Of a stretch of 64,000 nucleotides of DNA, positions 32,809 to 41,593 are shown piece after piece; the stretch's first letter is position 1; each line of letters starts with the position of its first letter. The stretch is from Ensifer sp. IC4062. GTDB lineage: Bacteria > Pseudomonadota > Alphaproteobacteria > Rhizobiales > Rhizobiaceae. Below the pieces are notes generated by a model that saw only the letters and a program-made list of their open reading frames with translations, was not told where the DNA came from and did not search any database. Made by a program: the position numbers and the translations under genes. The stretch is taken from contig NZ_JADYVD010000017.1 of NCBI RefSeq assembly GCF_020193575.1, forward strand, positions 1 to 64,000. The letters are read 5' to 3'.

Positions 32809-33303
32809 TCAGATCAGCCGCTCGTCAAAATTGGGGCGCGAGCGGATGAACGACCAGAGCGCCTTGCTGATGTCGGTGATCTCGCGGATTGCGTTTTCGA
32901 GACGGGCCATTTCGCGTGCGTCGAGTTGCTCCACCTTGCCGTAGCGAATCTCCTTTTCGCCTTCGACCAGGCGCATCAACTGCGTGCTCGATATCTCTCC
33001 CTGCTCATCGAAGGAGTAGATGCAGTGGTTGTACTTGTTGCGCATTTTCGACTGCTGTTTCAGCCGCTCGGTGATCGACAGGACCTGGTCGCGCGTTTCG
33101 GGCGGGGTCGATGGCAGCTTCGCCAGGCGTTCCGTGAGGTCGATGCGCGCGCGCGTGGTGTTCAGTGTCAGAAAGACGATGATGGCCGATTCCTTGTCGA
33201 CCTTCAGCAGGTGCGCGATGATGTAAATCAGCAGGCTTTCGGTGTTGGTCCAGACGTAGTTCAGGCGACCAACCAGCAAAAGCACCTCCTGAGCCGCCGC
33301 CAT
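32809..33303 (-). CDS. helical protein of unknown function next to type I secretion genes
   Basis: A 164-aa protein, predicted mostly helical. Its N-terminal part is moderately hydrophobic (VLLLVGRLNYVWTNTESLLIYIIAHLL) and a charged region follows (LTERLKQQSKMRNKYNHCIYSFDEQGE). It lies 11 bases downstream of the HlyD-like gene in the same orientation, so it may be co-transcribed. No named family is recognised. Confidence 0.65.
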   Translation of the reverse strand: MAAAQEVLLLVGRLNYVWTNTESLLIYIIAHLLKVDKESAIIVFLTLNTTRARIDLTERLAKLPSTPPETRDQVLSITERLKQQSKMRNKYNHCIYSFDEQGEISSTQLMRLVEGEKEIRYGKVEQLDAREMARLENAIREITDISKALWSFIRSRPNFDERLI

Positions 33304-33314
33304 GACGCTTCCCC

Positions 33315-34664
33315 TCAGGTCTCCTTGAACGCCCGCGACATGCTGTCGGTGATCGGCTTCGTCAGGTATTCGAAAAACGTTCGTTCGGATGTGGTGATCA
33401 GAACCTCGGCCGGCATTCCGGGTACTGGGTGGAAACCGTGGATGCGATTGATCTCGCTGGCGGGTACTTCCACGCGGACGATATAGACGTCGCGTTGCTG
33501 TCCGCCGGCCACTTCTTCGATGGAATCGGCCGAGACATAGAAGAGCTTGCCTTTCAGAACGGGCGTCGTGCGGCGGTTCAGTGCGGAAAGGCGTATCGTT
33601 GCATCCTCGCCGACTTTGAGCTGATCGATGGCCGTTCGAAGCACCTGGGCCTCGATGATCAGCGGCACATTGGCCGGCAGGATCTCCATGATTGGCTTGC
33701 CCGTCGCGATCACGCCGCCGGCGGTATGGAAATAGCTGCGCACGACCGTTCCGTCGACGGGGGAGCGAATGGTGGCGCGGTCGAGCACCTCGGCCGCCTC
33801 GCGGGCCTGCTGGCGCACGGCGTCAAGGTCGGCTTCGGCCCCTTCCAGGCCGTCCAACGCAGTCTGCTTGTTGGTGTTGATGGCAATGACAGCTTCCTGG
33901 CGATAGCGATCGATCTGGGTGTGGCTCTCCCTCACCTCCGATTCGAGCCGGCCGATCTCGCCCATCGCGTCGGCAATCGCCCGGTCGAGCGCCAGGAGTT
34001 CCGGTCGTCTGATCAGGCCGCTTTCGGCCAGCCTGCTCTTGGATTCGCGCTCTTCCGCCAGGATCTCCATCTGCTTGTTGAAGGATGTTCGCTGCAGATC
34101 GTAACCTTTGGCACGAAATTCGAGGGAGCGAATGTTCTGGTCGATGAGATTCAATTGATCGCGCAACCTGATCTTCTTGCTCTGAAAGATGACGTTCTGG
34201 CTCTCGATGATCGCCCGCACGTCTGCATCGTCCGCCTGCTCGGCGACGATGTCCGGTACCTTGAAGGTGTCGCTGCCCATCGCTTCCGCCCGAAGTCGGG
34301 CGACCACCGCTTCCAGGCGAAGGCGTTTGAGGTTGAGCATGCGTGCATTGGCACGCGCTGGGGTCTGGTCGAGTTTCACCAGTATATCTCCGGCTCTTAC
34401 CTTGTCTCCTTCGTCGACCAGCAATTGCTCGATGATACCGCCTTCGAGGTGCTGGATGATCTTGTTGTTGCCGTTGGCGACGAAACTTCCCTGGGCGATG
34501 ATCGCCGCTGCCAGCGGTGCGGCAAAGGCCCAGTAGCCGAAGCCGCCGAAGGACGCCGCGATCAGGGCAAGGCCTGCGAAGCTGTGGAGCCTGATCGAGC
34601 GGGGGACCTCGGAATACCACTCCGCGGCATTGTGCGGATCGGCGCGTTTCCTGCGCTGGGTCAT
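33315..34664 (-). CDS. type I secretion membrane fusion protein (HlyD/PrsE family)
   Basis: A 449-aa periplasmic adaptor. There is one N-terminal membrane helix (LHSFAGLALIAASFGGFGYWAFAAPLAAAI), then the biotinyl-lipoyl-like segment QGSFVANGNNKIIQHLEGGIIEQLLVDEGDKVRAGDILVKLDQT, a long coiled-coil hairpin (about 110-290) and the C-terminal barrel ending ISTTSERTFFEYLTKPITDSMSRAFKE-like, as in PrsE. The start complementary to 34662-34664 overlaps the ABC gene stop (ATGA). It works with the ABC exporter and an outer-membrane TolC protein. Confidence 0.9.
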   Translation of the reverse strand: MTQRRKRADPHNAAEWYSEVPRSIRLHSFAGLALIAASFGGFGYWAFAAPLAAAIIAQGSFVANGNNKIIQHLEGGIIEQLLVDEGDKVRAGDILVKLDQTPARANARMLNLKRLRLEAVVARLRAEAMGSDTFKVPDIVAEQADDADVRAIIESQNVIFQSKKIRLRDQLNLIDQNIRSLEFRAKGYDLQRTSFNKQMEILAEERESKSRLAESGLIRRPELLALDRAIADAMGEIGRLESEVRESHTQIDRYRQEAVIAINTNKQTALDGLEGAEADLDAVRQQAREAAEVLDRATIRSPVDGTVVRSYFHTAGGVIATGKPIMEILPANVPLIIEAQVLRTAIDQLKVGEDATIRLSALNRRTTPVLKGKLFYVSADSIEEVAGGQQRDVYIVRVEVPASEINRIHGFHPVPGMPAEVLITTSERTFFEYLTKPITDSMSRAFKET

Positions 34665-36757
34665 TGGCGACCTCCGCGAATCCGTGACTGTACTCCGTCC
34701 TGGCTCGGCGCCGCGCCAAGTGCGGCGAGGACTTCGTTTCGCGCGCCGAACATGGCAACGGTCCCTTCGTTGAGCACCATGATCTTGTCTACGCATTGCA
34801 AGAGCGCCGGGCGCTGGGTGATGGTCACCGTGGTGATGCCCTGATTCTTCGCATGGCGAAGGGCGCGGGCAAGCGCTACCTCGCCATTGCTGTCGAGGTT
34901 GGAATTCGGCTCGTCGAGGACGACGAACTTGGGATTGCCGAAGAAGGCCCGTGCCAGCGCAATCCGTTGCTTCTGGCCGCCGGAGAGGGGAGAACCGTCT
35001 GCAGCGACCACTGTTTCGTAGCCCTGCGGGAACGTAGCGATCAGATCATGCACGTCGGCAAGCACGGCCGCGTCGTAGATCATGGCATCCTCGACATCGT
35101 CGCGCATGCGACAGATGTTCGCCTTGATGGTGCCGGGGAAGAGCTGCACATCCTGCGGCAGATAACCGATGCTTTCGCCGAACTGACGTTGATCCCAGTT
35201 TCTCAAGTCCATGAGATCGAGCCGGACGCTGCCGGATGTGGGCAAAATCGATCCGACCAGCATCTTGCCGAGCGTCGTCTTGCCGGAGCCGGAGTTGCCG
35301 ATGATCGCGAGCGCTTCTCCTTTTGCGAGCGAGAATGATATGCCGTTCAAGATCACGCGCTTTTGCGGCGGCGGCACGAACAGGATGCGCTCGACATCGA
35401 GCCGGCCCTCAGGGTTCGGCAAGCGCAGCCGGGGGAAATTCAGCGGCGAGCCCAGGAGAAGTTGCCTGATCCGGCCATAGGCCGCGCGCGAGTGATTGAG
35501 CTGGTTCCAGCCCTCGATCGCTCCTTCGACCGGAGCGAGTGCGCGGCCCGCGATGATGGAGGCGGCAATGACCATGCCACCCGTGAGCTGGCCCATCATC
35601 GCCAAATGCGCGCCCCAGCCGAGGAGCGCCACCTGGGTGAACATCCGCACGGCCTTCGAGGCGCTGGCGAACATGATGTTGCGGTCCTGGGCGTAGACCT
35701 GCGCCTTGAGCGAGGCGGCCGTCTCGTGCCCCCACATCTTCACCGCCTCCGGAATCATCGCCAGCGCATTGATGATCTGCGAATTGCGAGACATCGAATC
35801 GAGATGAAAATTCGCGCGGCCAAGATAGCTGTTGGCCTCGCTGAACGATCGCGTCGTTGCCTTCTGGTTGAGATAGGCGATGATGAAAAGAACGACGCAG
35901 CACGAGATGACGATCAGCCCAAGCTGCGGCTGGATCAGATAGACCACGACCACGAAAAGCGGGGTCAGAGGTGCGTCAAGGAACGAGATCAGCGTACCGG
36001 ACGTGATGAAGGCACGAAGCTGCTGCAGGTCGCTCAGCACTTGGTAGTCTCGCCCGTTGCCGTGCAGCGATGCCCGTGCAGCGGCGCTGAGGATCGGTGC
36101 GCCGAGCTGGACTTCGATCTCGACGGCGGTCCGCATCAGGATGAAGCGGCGAATGGCATCGAGAACCACCTGCAGAACGATCGCGCCGAGAACGGCGACC
36201 GTAAGCATCAGCAATGTATCTTGCGACCGGCTTGTCAGGACCCGGTCGGAAATCTGGAACAGATAGATTGGAATGGCGAGGACGAGGACGTTGATTGCGA
36301 CGGTGAAGACGACAACGATCAGCATGTTGCGCCGGACGGCAGCTAAGCAGTTTTGCAGGCTCACAGCAAAGTTCACCGGTCCAGTGCGCTTGTGAAACGT
36401 GTCCTTTGCCTCTCCGCCATTGTCGCCGTCGCCCCTTCCGCCGGCGTCACGAGCGGTTGGGCGGCGCTCACCCTCCCTGAAGGGGCCCGGCTCATTGTTG
36501 ATCGTCGGCGACAGAGGGCGTCCCGGCCGGCTCTTAATCTCGTCGTGGTTGCCGCTTTCGTTACCGCTCGTCTTTTTCTTTTCGGTGCCGGGCTGCTCCC
36601 GATGCGATGGGCTTTCGGCGTCCTGATCGGATGTTAGGGGTTCCTCGAAGGCAGAGTTGATAGGCGAAATCCGGGCCGCGCCACGTAGATTCAGCTCCGG
36701 TGCGGAGTACGACAACGGCTTGCCTTCATCGACATACCGTTTGGAAAGGTCGTTCAT
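34661..36757 (-). CDS. type I secretion ABC transporter with extended N-terminus (PrsD family)
   Basis: A 698-aa protein, about 110-125 residues longer at the front than PrsD/LipB exporters. Residues 1-125 are polar and low-complexity (many Arg, Glu, Gly, Pro). The membrane domain follows (about 130-415) with NMLIVVVFTVAINVLVLAIPIYLFQISDRVL. The nucleotide-binding domain has Walker A GNSGSGKT (487-494), signature LSGGQ (591-595) and Walker B FVVLDEP (611-617). It energises export of the acidic repeat proteins encoded just upstream. The extension may recognise substrates or regulate assembly, by inference. Confidence 0.9.
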   Translation of the reverse strand: MNDLSKRYVDEGKPLSYSAPELNLRGAARISPINSAFEEPLTSDQDAESPSHREQPGTEKKKTSGNESGNHDEIKSRPGRPLSPTINNEPGPFREGERRPTARDAGGRGDGDNGGEAKDTFHKRTGPVNFAVSLQNCLAAVRRNMLIVVVFTVAINVLVLAIPIYLFQISDRVLTSRSQDTLLMLTVAVLGAIVLQVVLDAIRRFILMRTAVEIEVQLGAPILSAAARASLHGNGRDYQVLSDLQQLRAFITSGTLISFLDAPLTPLFVVVVYLIQPQLGLIVISCCVVLFIIAYLNQKATTRSFSEANSYLGRANFHLDSMSRNSQIINALAMIPEAVKMWGHETAASLKAQVYAQDRNIMFASASKAVRMFTQVALLGWGAHLAMMGQLTGGMVIAASIIAGRALAPVEGAIEGWNQLNHSRAAYGRIRQLLLGSPLNFPRLRLPNPEGRLDVERILFVPPPQKRVILNGISFSLAKGEALAIIGNSGSGKTTLGKMLVGSILPTSGSVRLDLMDLRNWDQRQFGESIGYLPQDVQLFPGTIKANICRMRDDVEDAMIYDAAVLADVHDLIATFPQGYETVVAADGSPLSGGQKQRIALARAFFGNPKFVVLDEPNSNLDSNGEVALARALRHAKNQGITTVTITQRPALLQCVDKIMVLNEGTVAMFGARNEVLAALGAAPSQDGVQSRIRGGRQ

Positions 36758-36778
36758 GGCACTCCCTCGCGATCATCG

Positions 36779-38860
36779 TTATGTCAGCACGGTGTGCATG
36801 ACGTCGTTCCATTGACCGTCGCACCAAGATGTCTTGTTGGCCGTATCGCCGACGCGCTCGCCGGCGCCCGGTGCCGGATCGTCTTCGCCGACAAATGCAA
36901 TGACTTCGTTTACAAGCCCGTCCGGCTGAAAGTTCAGGGTGTCGCCATCGCGGCCGATGTCGACGATCCCGGACTGGATGAGGATCGTGTCGGAATAGAC
37001 GTCGCCGCCGACATAGGTCGTCTGGCCGAAACTGTCGTAGTCGATGATCTGGGCGACGTTGACCACCGTATTGCTGCCGACGTGAACGGTCACCTCGGTG
37101 TCGAGTCCTTCCTCCGGCGTCCTGCCGGCCGTGTAAGTGACGGCGTCGACGTCACCTAGAATGTTGACCTGTTTGATGACGTTGACGTCATAGAAGTTGC
37201 CGGTGATGTAGAGGACGCGCAGGCTCGAGTAGCCCGCGAAGTCCTGGTCGTGCGCCAGTGCTTCCGGCAGGTCGTCCATGCCTCCGCGAATATCGTCGAC
37301 GACCTGGTGCATGTAGTCCGGCACACTCTCGAAGCGCTCGTGGTCGCCGACGTTCTCGATCGATCCCATGTTCCAGACGAGATTGCCGCCTTCATCGAGG
37401 GTGATGCCGTTGCCGGCGGAGATCCCCTGGATCTGATCGTTGTCGTACAGGACCGAAACCTGGCTGATGAGGTTCATGTCCAGGATATGTCCGCCGACGA
37501 TCACAAGGTCGTACTGGGTGTCGAAATCGACGAACGAGGCGAAATTGACCGCTGCGTTGCCGCCCGTGAGCACGGTCGTTTCCGCGCCACTGGTGGTAGT
37601 GGAGACCGTATCGTTGTCGCTGACGTAATTATACTGTTCGATCCAGTGGATGATCGAGAGGTCGCCCTCGACGACGTTGACGCGCCAGCTCGTCGGAAAG
37701 GTCGACAATCGATCTGTGGCGTCTGCCGTCTCCCGTGCTGGCGCCTCGAACTCATGACGCTCGAAATTCGCGATGTTCATGGCGATGGTCTGCGAGACGG
37801 CTCCGTGAGCGCTCCCGGCGAGCGCACCGCTCACCTCATCGCTGTCGGCGTAAACGTAGGATTGCGAGATGACGTCGATCTGATGGTAATCGCCCATCAC
37901 AACCGTGACCGATGCGGTTGCGCTGGCACTGACGATGCTTGCGAAGCTGCCGACCGTGTTGGCGCCCGCTTCGACTTCGAGCGCGTTGCCATTGTCGCTG
38001 TTGGGCTGAGCGGCCTCGTTGGCGAGGGCGGGCAGAAAGACGGCGAGTTCCGGAAGAACGGCATGCGTGCCGTTAACGTGGACGCCTTGGATGTCGTCCG
38101 CAGCGAGAACCACCGTGCCGCGGTCATCTTCCGGCACATAGGCCGGCGCGACAGTCCCGGATGACGTTTCCTCCACGGGCGTAGCGGGGTCCGACTGCTG
38201 CGGCTCGTCGGCGCGCGCGGTCGCGGCAAGGGCCTTGAGATTCGCGGCAAGTGCCGAAAGCGCCTCGGGACTGTCGATCTGGCTCAATTGCGCGAGCGGT
38301 GAGGCACTCGTCGCTTCCTCGACGTATTCCGCGAGCTTTTCGGTGACGTGGCTCGTGTCACGGGCGGCCATTGGTGACCCGCTCATGTTGAGGACGTCGT
38401 CGTCGTGAACGAGATTGACCTGCAGGATTTGACCGCTGACCGAAGCTGCGCCCTCCTCATCGACCGGCGCGTGCTCCGGTGCCGCATGGTGCGGCGCCAC
38501 GTGGTCCGGTGCGATGCCGGACGGACCCAACACGGTGCTGAAAAGCCTCGGCTGGATTGCCAAGTTGTCCAGCGAGACGGGATCGGTGGGCGTGTTGTCG
38601 GAAAATTGCGCACGTCCGGCGATATCGAAGCCCTCGAGCCGGTAGCCGGATGGTTGATACGAAATGTCCGGATCGTAGTCTTTCAGCTCAAAAGAGCATT
38701 TGAAATCGGGTAGAGAATTGTCGCCGCCGGTATCCTCAGGTGCAGGCTTCCAGGTTTCGCTGCCCTGTAGATATTGATGCCTTATGCGTGCCTCGTCGGT
38801 CGCCGTTTCGAACAGCCCAAGGAAATGCGCAACGATTTCGTTAACCTTCTCCGCGTGCAT
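36779..38860 (-). CDS. large acidic repeat protein, probable type I secretion substrate
   Basis: A 693-aa acidic protein with no signal peptide. From about residue 320 it has at least five related units, each with a Gly-Asp turn, an I/V-I-x-Q strand and an Asp-rich end: GDYHQIDVISQSYVYADSDEV, GDLSIIHWIEQYNYVSDNDTV, GGHILDMNLISQVSVLYDNDQI, GNFYDVNVIKQVNILGDVDAV and GGDVYSDTILIQSGIVDIG. This fits calcium-binding-type exported beta proteins, though the classical GGxGxDxxx nonapeptide is absent. ATG complementary to 38858-38860 has GGAGGGAAGG upstream. It lies 22 bases upstream of the ABC exporter gene. Confidence 0.72.
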   Translation of the reverse strand: MHAEKVNEIVAHFLGLFETATDEARIRHQYLQGSETWKPAPEDTGGDNSLPDFKCSFELKDYDPDISYQPSGYRLEGFDIAGRAQFSDNTPTDPVSLDNLAIQPRLFSTVLGPSGIAPDHVAPHHAAPEHAPVDEEGAASVSGQILQVNLVHDDDVLNMSGSPMAARDTSHVTEKLAEYVEEATSASPLAQLSQIDSPEALSALAANLKALAATARADEPQQSDPATPVEETSSGTVAPAYVPEDDRGTVVLAADDIQGVHVNGTHAVLPELAVFLPALANEAAQPNSDNGNALEVEAGANTVGSFASIVSASATASVTVVMGDYHQIDVISQSYVYADSDEVSGALAGSAHGAVSQTIAMNIANFERHEFEAPARETADATDRLSTFPTSWRVNVVEGDLSIIHWIEQYNYVSDNDTVSTTTSGAETTVLTGGNAAVNFASFVDFDTQYDLVIVGGHILDMNLISQVSVLYDNDQIQGISAGNGITLDEGGNLVWNMGSIENVGDHERFESVPDYMHQVVDDIRGGMDDLPEALAHDQDFAGYSSLRVLYITGNFYDVNVIKQVNILGDVDAVTYTAGRTPEEGLDTEVTVHVGSNTVVNVAQIIDYDSFGQTTYVGGDVYSDTILIQSGIVDIGRDGDTLNFQPDGLVNEVIAFVGEDDPAPGAGERVGDTANKTSWCDGQWNDVMHTVLT

Positions 38861-39008
38861 TACCCCGATCCTTCCCTCCGGCAGCAAAGGGAGACCTCGG
38901 CGGGCCGACCGGCGATTGCCAAGGCACGTTGACCCGATCCCAAATCAACTATCCACCTGTGCACAGGTGCGGCCGGCCAGCGCACATGTCTTCGTCTCCC
39001 AGGATCAA

Positions 39009-39716
39009 TCAACCGTCGCTGTCCTGCCCACTTGAAGTCACCTGCAAATCGCCGCCGACGACATTCACATCGACGGCGTTGCTAAGGAGGTTCGCGCCCT
39101 GAACGATCTCCTGATGGAACTCCCCGCTCGCAAGGGTCGCGGACGCATCGGCCTTGGCACCGGCATCAAGCTCGTGACTGACCCTGAGATCCCAGTCGGA
39201 GCTCGCGCCGAAATGCATGCTGGCGCCGCTCTCCGCGGGCCCGCCATCCGCGTTCGGAGCGTTGTCGGGATTGGCGTTGTCCATCTTGACGCTGTAAGCA
39301 TGGTCCTGATCGGCGAGACTGTTTGCCTGCACGATGGTGAACGCTGCGTCGTTCGCGACGGCGCTCAGCGAATGCTCGAGGATGCTATCGAGGTGCAAGC
39401 TGAAGGAAAGGTCATCGCCGAGATTGAAGGTGACGTCAGCGGCGACGCCGACATTGCCAAAACCGCTTGTGTCGTCCAGTGGTGGAGGCTCACTGACGGA
39501 GGGCTGGTTGTCGCGGTCGTCGCCGGTTTCTTTTGCGTCGATCTTGCTGCTGGTGGTGGTGTTGCCGTCGGCAATGCTGCGAGGGCTCGTCGCGTCGAAG
39601 TCGACGTTTGGGGCATTGCCGCTCGCAAGGCCGTCGGCAAGCGCGCCAATCTTCAAATCGTCATCGGTGTTGATACTGTTGTCGGCCCGAAAATCCTTTA
39701 ACGGGGTATCGGTCAT
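39009..39716 (-). CDS. acidic protein, second probable type I secretion substrate
   Basis: A 235-aa acidic, Asp/Ala/Ser-rich protein without signal peptide. Its C-terminus (ANLLSNAVDVNVVGGDLQVTSSGQDSDG) resembles one unit of the larger neighbour, and residues about 90-125 form amphipathic strands (ADVTFNLGDDLSFSLHLDSILEHSLS). ATG complementary to 39714-39716 has GGGAG upstream. It is the first gene of the leftward secretion cluster. The export route is inferred from neighbours and composition. Confidence 0.65.
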   Translation of the reverse strand: MTDTPLKDFRADNSINTDDDLKIGALADGLASGNAPNVDFDATSPRSIADGNTTTSSKIDAKETGDDRDNQPSVSEPPPLDDTSGFGNVGVAADVTFNLGDDLSFSLHLDSILEHSLSAVANDAAFTIVQANSLADQDHAYSVKMDNANPDNAPNADGGPAESGASMHFGASSDWDLRVSHELDAGAKADASATLASGEFHQEIVQGANLLSNAVDVNVVGGDLQVTSSGQDSDG

Positions 39717-40728
39717 CTACAACTCCCTTCGCAGAGGGAGCCAGCACCGAAACCCTTTCATCTTTTATAGGATTTATGCGGAGCTGGCTCTCTTTTGAAG
39801 TTCAGACGAATCGGTGTAAAAGATAACTCGTCTGTTGGGTTCCGATATTTACCCTTTGTATTCATAGTATAAATGCTTGTATGTACTTCTATATAAATTG
39901 CTACGTACTACAAATACCGGTTACATCATATGTCGAGTAGCAGCTCGATATATGTATGCCGCGGCTGCGACGCAGGATACAAAAGCAGTCCGTGGGTCGT
40001 GCAAACTCAAGCGCGACAATCTTAGTGTGACCCTGAACGCGGTCGAACGAAAGACATCAATTGTGGTTAGTCTCTTGTATTCAATGGCTTTTTTGTATCT
40101 TTCGCCGCGCCGATCAATGGGCTAAGATAATGTTAATACTTGCGAATCTGGCGCAATGCGATTGACGGTTGTTCGGTTTGCCGCGGGGCCCGCGATTGGG
40201 CGGGCGATCGCAGAACATCAAGAATTCATGGGGTAATTCAATTTGTTAGAATGGCATCGATCGATGCTGTCGTGCGCGCCTGGCAAATTCACGACATGCC
40301 AACTTTGATTGCCCTGTACAGCGTCTACCACCTTCGATGTGATAGGACATAACCCATTGTAGCTATGCCGACGGCTCGTCCATGCTCTCCTTTCTCTGAC
40401 CGAGCAAGGCGGGCTTCCATCGTACCGCTTGGCAGCCGCTGCGATCGTCTGGAATTCCCCTCGAAAACCAGGGGTGTGTGGGCCAAGGCTCTTTCTAGGT
40501 CGATTGGCCCAAAATTGGTGCGTTTTCGAACGATTTAGACGCGAACGCGAAAGGCATCTAACCCTTTTGGGTGGTTTCGCCTCCCCCATCTTTACGATAC
40601 ATTAGCTATAACGAATTTTTTGTTCGTTATTATTGCGCAGTATTTGAAGAAATTTTTCAAACGCGGGCTGCTCCAAGTGGGGTTGGAACACCCATTAAAA
40701 TAGATGGGAATTCCCAAGGAGGGGATAA
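39717..40728. other. 1-kb gene-free regulatory-looking region
   Basis: Notably AT-rich between 39,830 and 40,130 and from 40,600. Small frames lack ribosome sites and known products. It separates the secretion cluster (leftward) from the LuxR-type gene (rightward) and holds the palindrome at 39927-39954. It is long enough for several promoters or a small RNA, but I cannot define one. Confidence 0.45.
39927..39954. promoter_or_regulatory. near-perfect 11-bp palindrome in the secretion/LuxR intergenic region
   Basis: CATATGTCGAG and CTCGATATATG match as inverted repeats at 10 of 11 positions around TAGCAG, about 210 bases upstream of the first secreted-protein gene. It is a candidate operator, plausibly for the LuxR-type regulator encoded at 40,729. 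Confidence 0.4.
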
Positions 40729-41514
40729 ATGTATCGTACGAGCTCGAACGTGAGCCATTTTGAAGACAACAAAGTATTGCCCACGAAAAGTAAGATCGTA
40801 ATGCTCGCCAAGGTGGATCTGTTTGCTGAGTGCCTGATGCAGGCGGTCGGCGCGCGGTTCCAGGGCCAGGACGTCGTCAGCCTGTCCGATCCCGAAAGCC
40901 TGCTTGACGGCAACCTCGTCGACGTCACGCTGGTGATGCTTTATCGCTTACCAGTGGCGACGTTTCCGTCCGTTCTCAGGATGATCCATGAATTTCACCC
41001 GAAGGCCGCGATCGGGCTCGTGGTGGAGGATGCGGAGGCGCTCGATTCGTCGATCGCCGGCTTTGTCGATGAAGGACTGATCCACGGCGTGCTGCCTCTC
41101 AACCTTCATCTGGACGTCTGCTTAACCGTCATCGATCTTCTGATGAAGGGCGGCGAGCATTTTCCGGCGGCGCTGCTCAGGCGGCTTGCGCCGGTGAGAC
41201 TCGCCGGCGAAACTCTTCGCGCCCGGCGGGAAGCGGTCGTCGAAGCCTTTGTTGCTCCGGAGCCGAAGCGCGATGCGGGCATGGGTGTGCTGACCGCACG
41301 CGAGGTGCAGATCCTCGATCTGATCTGCATGGGGACACAGAACAAGATCATTGCCGATCGTCTCGGTCTGTCGGAAAACACCGTCAAGGTCCATGTGCGC
41401 AACATCTACAAAAAGATGAACGTGCGTAACCGGACGGAGGCCGCCTCCCGCTATTTCACGCATGAGGCGGAGCGCGGTATGTCCGAAGCGCGGCTAGGCT
41501 CCCGCTGGAACTGA
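40729..41514 (+). CDS. LuxR-family transcriptional regulator
   Basis: A 261-aa protein. The N-terminal part (about 20-145) looks like a receiver-type alpha/beta domain without the usual phospho-acceptor pattern (KIVMLAKVDLFAECLMQAVGARF, VDVTLVMLYRLP, AAIGLVVEDAEALDSSIAGFVDEGLIHGVLPLNLHLD). The C-terminal GerE/LuxR helix-turn-helix is GVLTAREVQILDLICMGTQNKIIADRLGLSENTVKVHVRNIYKKMNVRNRTEAASRY. ATG 40729 has AAGGAGGGG upstream. It is a likely regulator of the divergent secretion cluster. The receiver call is by shape only. Confidence 0.88.
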   Translation: MYRTSSNVSHFEDNKVLPTKSKIVMLAKVDLFAECLMQAVGARFQGQDVVSLSDPESLLDGNLVDVTLVMLYRLPVATFPSVLRMIHEFHPKAAIGLVVEDAEALDSSIAGFVDEGLIHGVLPLNLHLDVCLTVIDLLMKGGEHFPAALLRRLAPVRLAGETLRARREAVVEAFVAPEPKRDAGMGVLTAREVQILDLICMGTQNKIIADRLGLSENTVKVHVRNIYKKMNVRNRTEAASRYFTHEAERGMSEARLGSRWN

Positions 41515-41539
41515 TAAGCGTTGCGGCGTTATCGAACGG

Positions 41540-41571
41540 AAAGGTCCCTCGCTTCCGGGCGAGGGGCCTTT
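41540..41571 (+). terminator. bidirectional intrinsic terminator between luxR-type gene and hpd
   Basis: AAAGGTCCCTCGC and GCGAGGGGCCTTT pair around TTCCGG (12-13 bp stem with one mismatch), flanked by A and T runs. It lies between two convergent genes. Confidence 0.75.
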
Positions 41572-41593
41572 CTGCATATCTCGACGTTGCAAC

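Noticed and set aside
33429-34844. 471-codon rightward frame opposite the HlyD-like gene
   Set aside because: Antisense shadow; the leftward gene has clear family motifs and coupled starts.
40218-40589. Leftward 123-codon frame in the gene-free region before the LuxR-type gene
   Set aside because: No Shine-Dalgarno and a composition unlike neighbouring genes.
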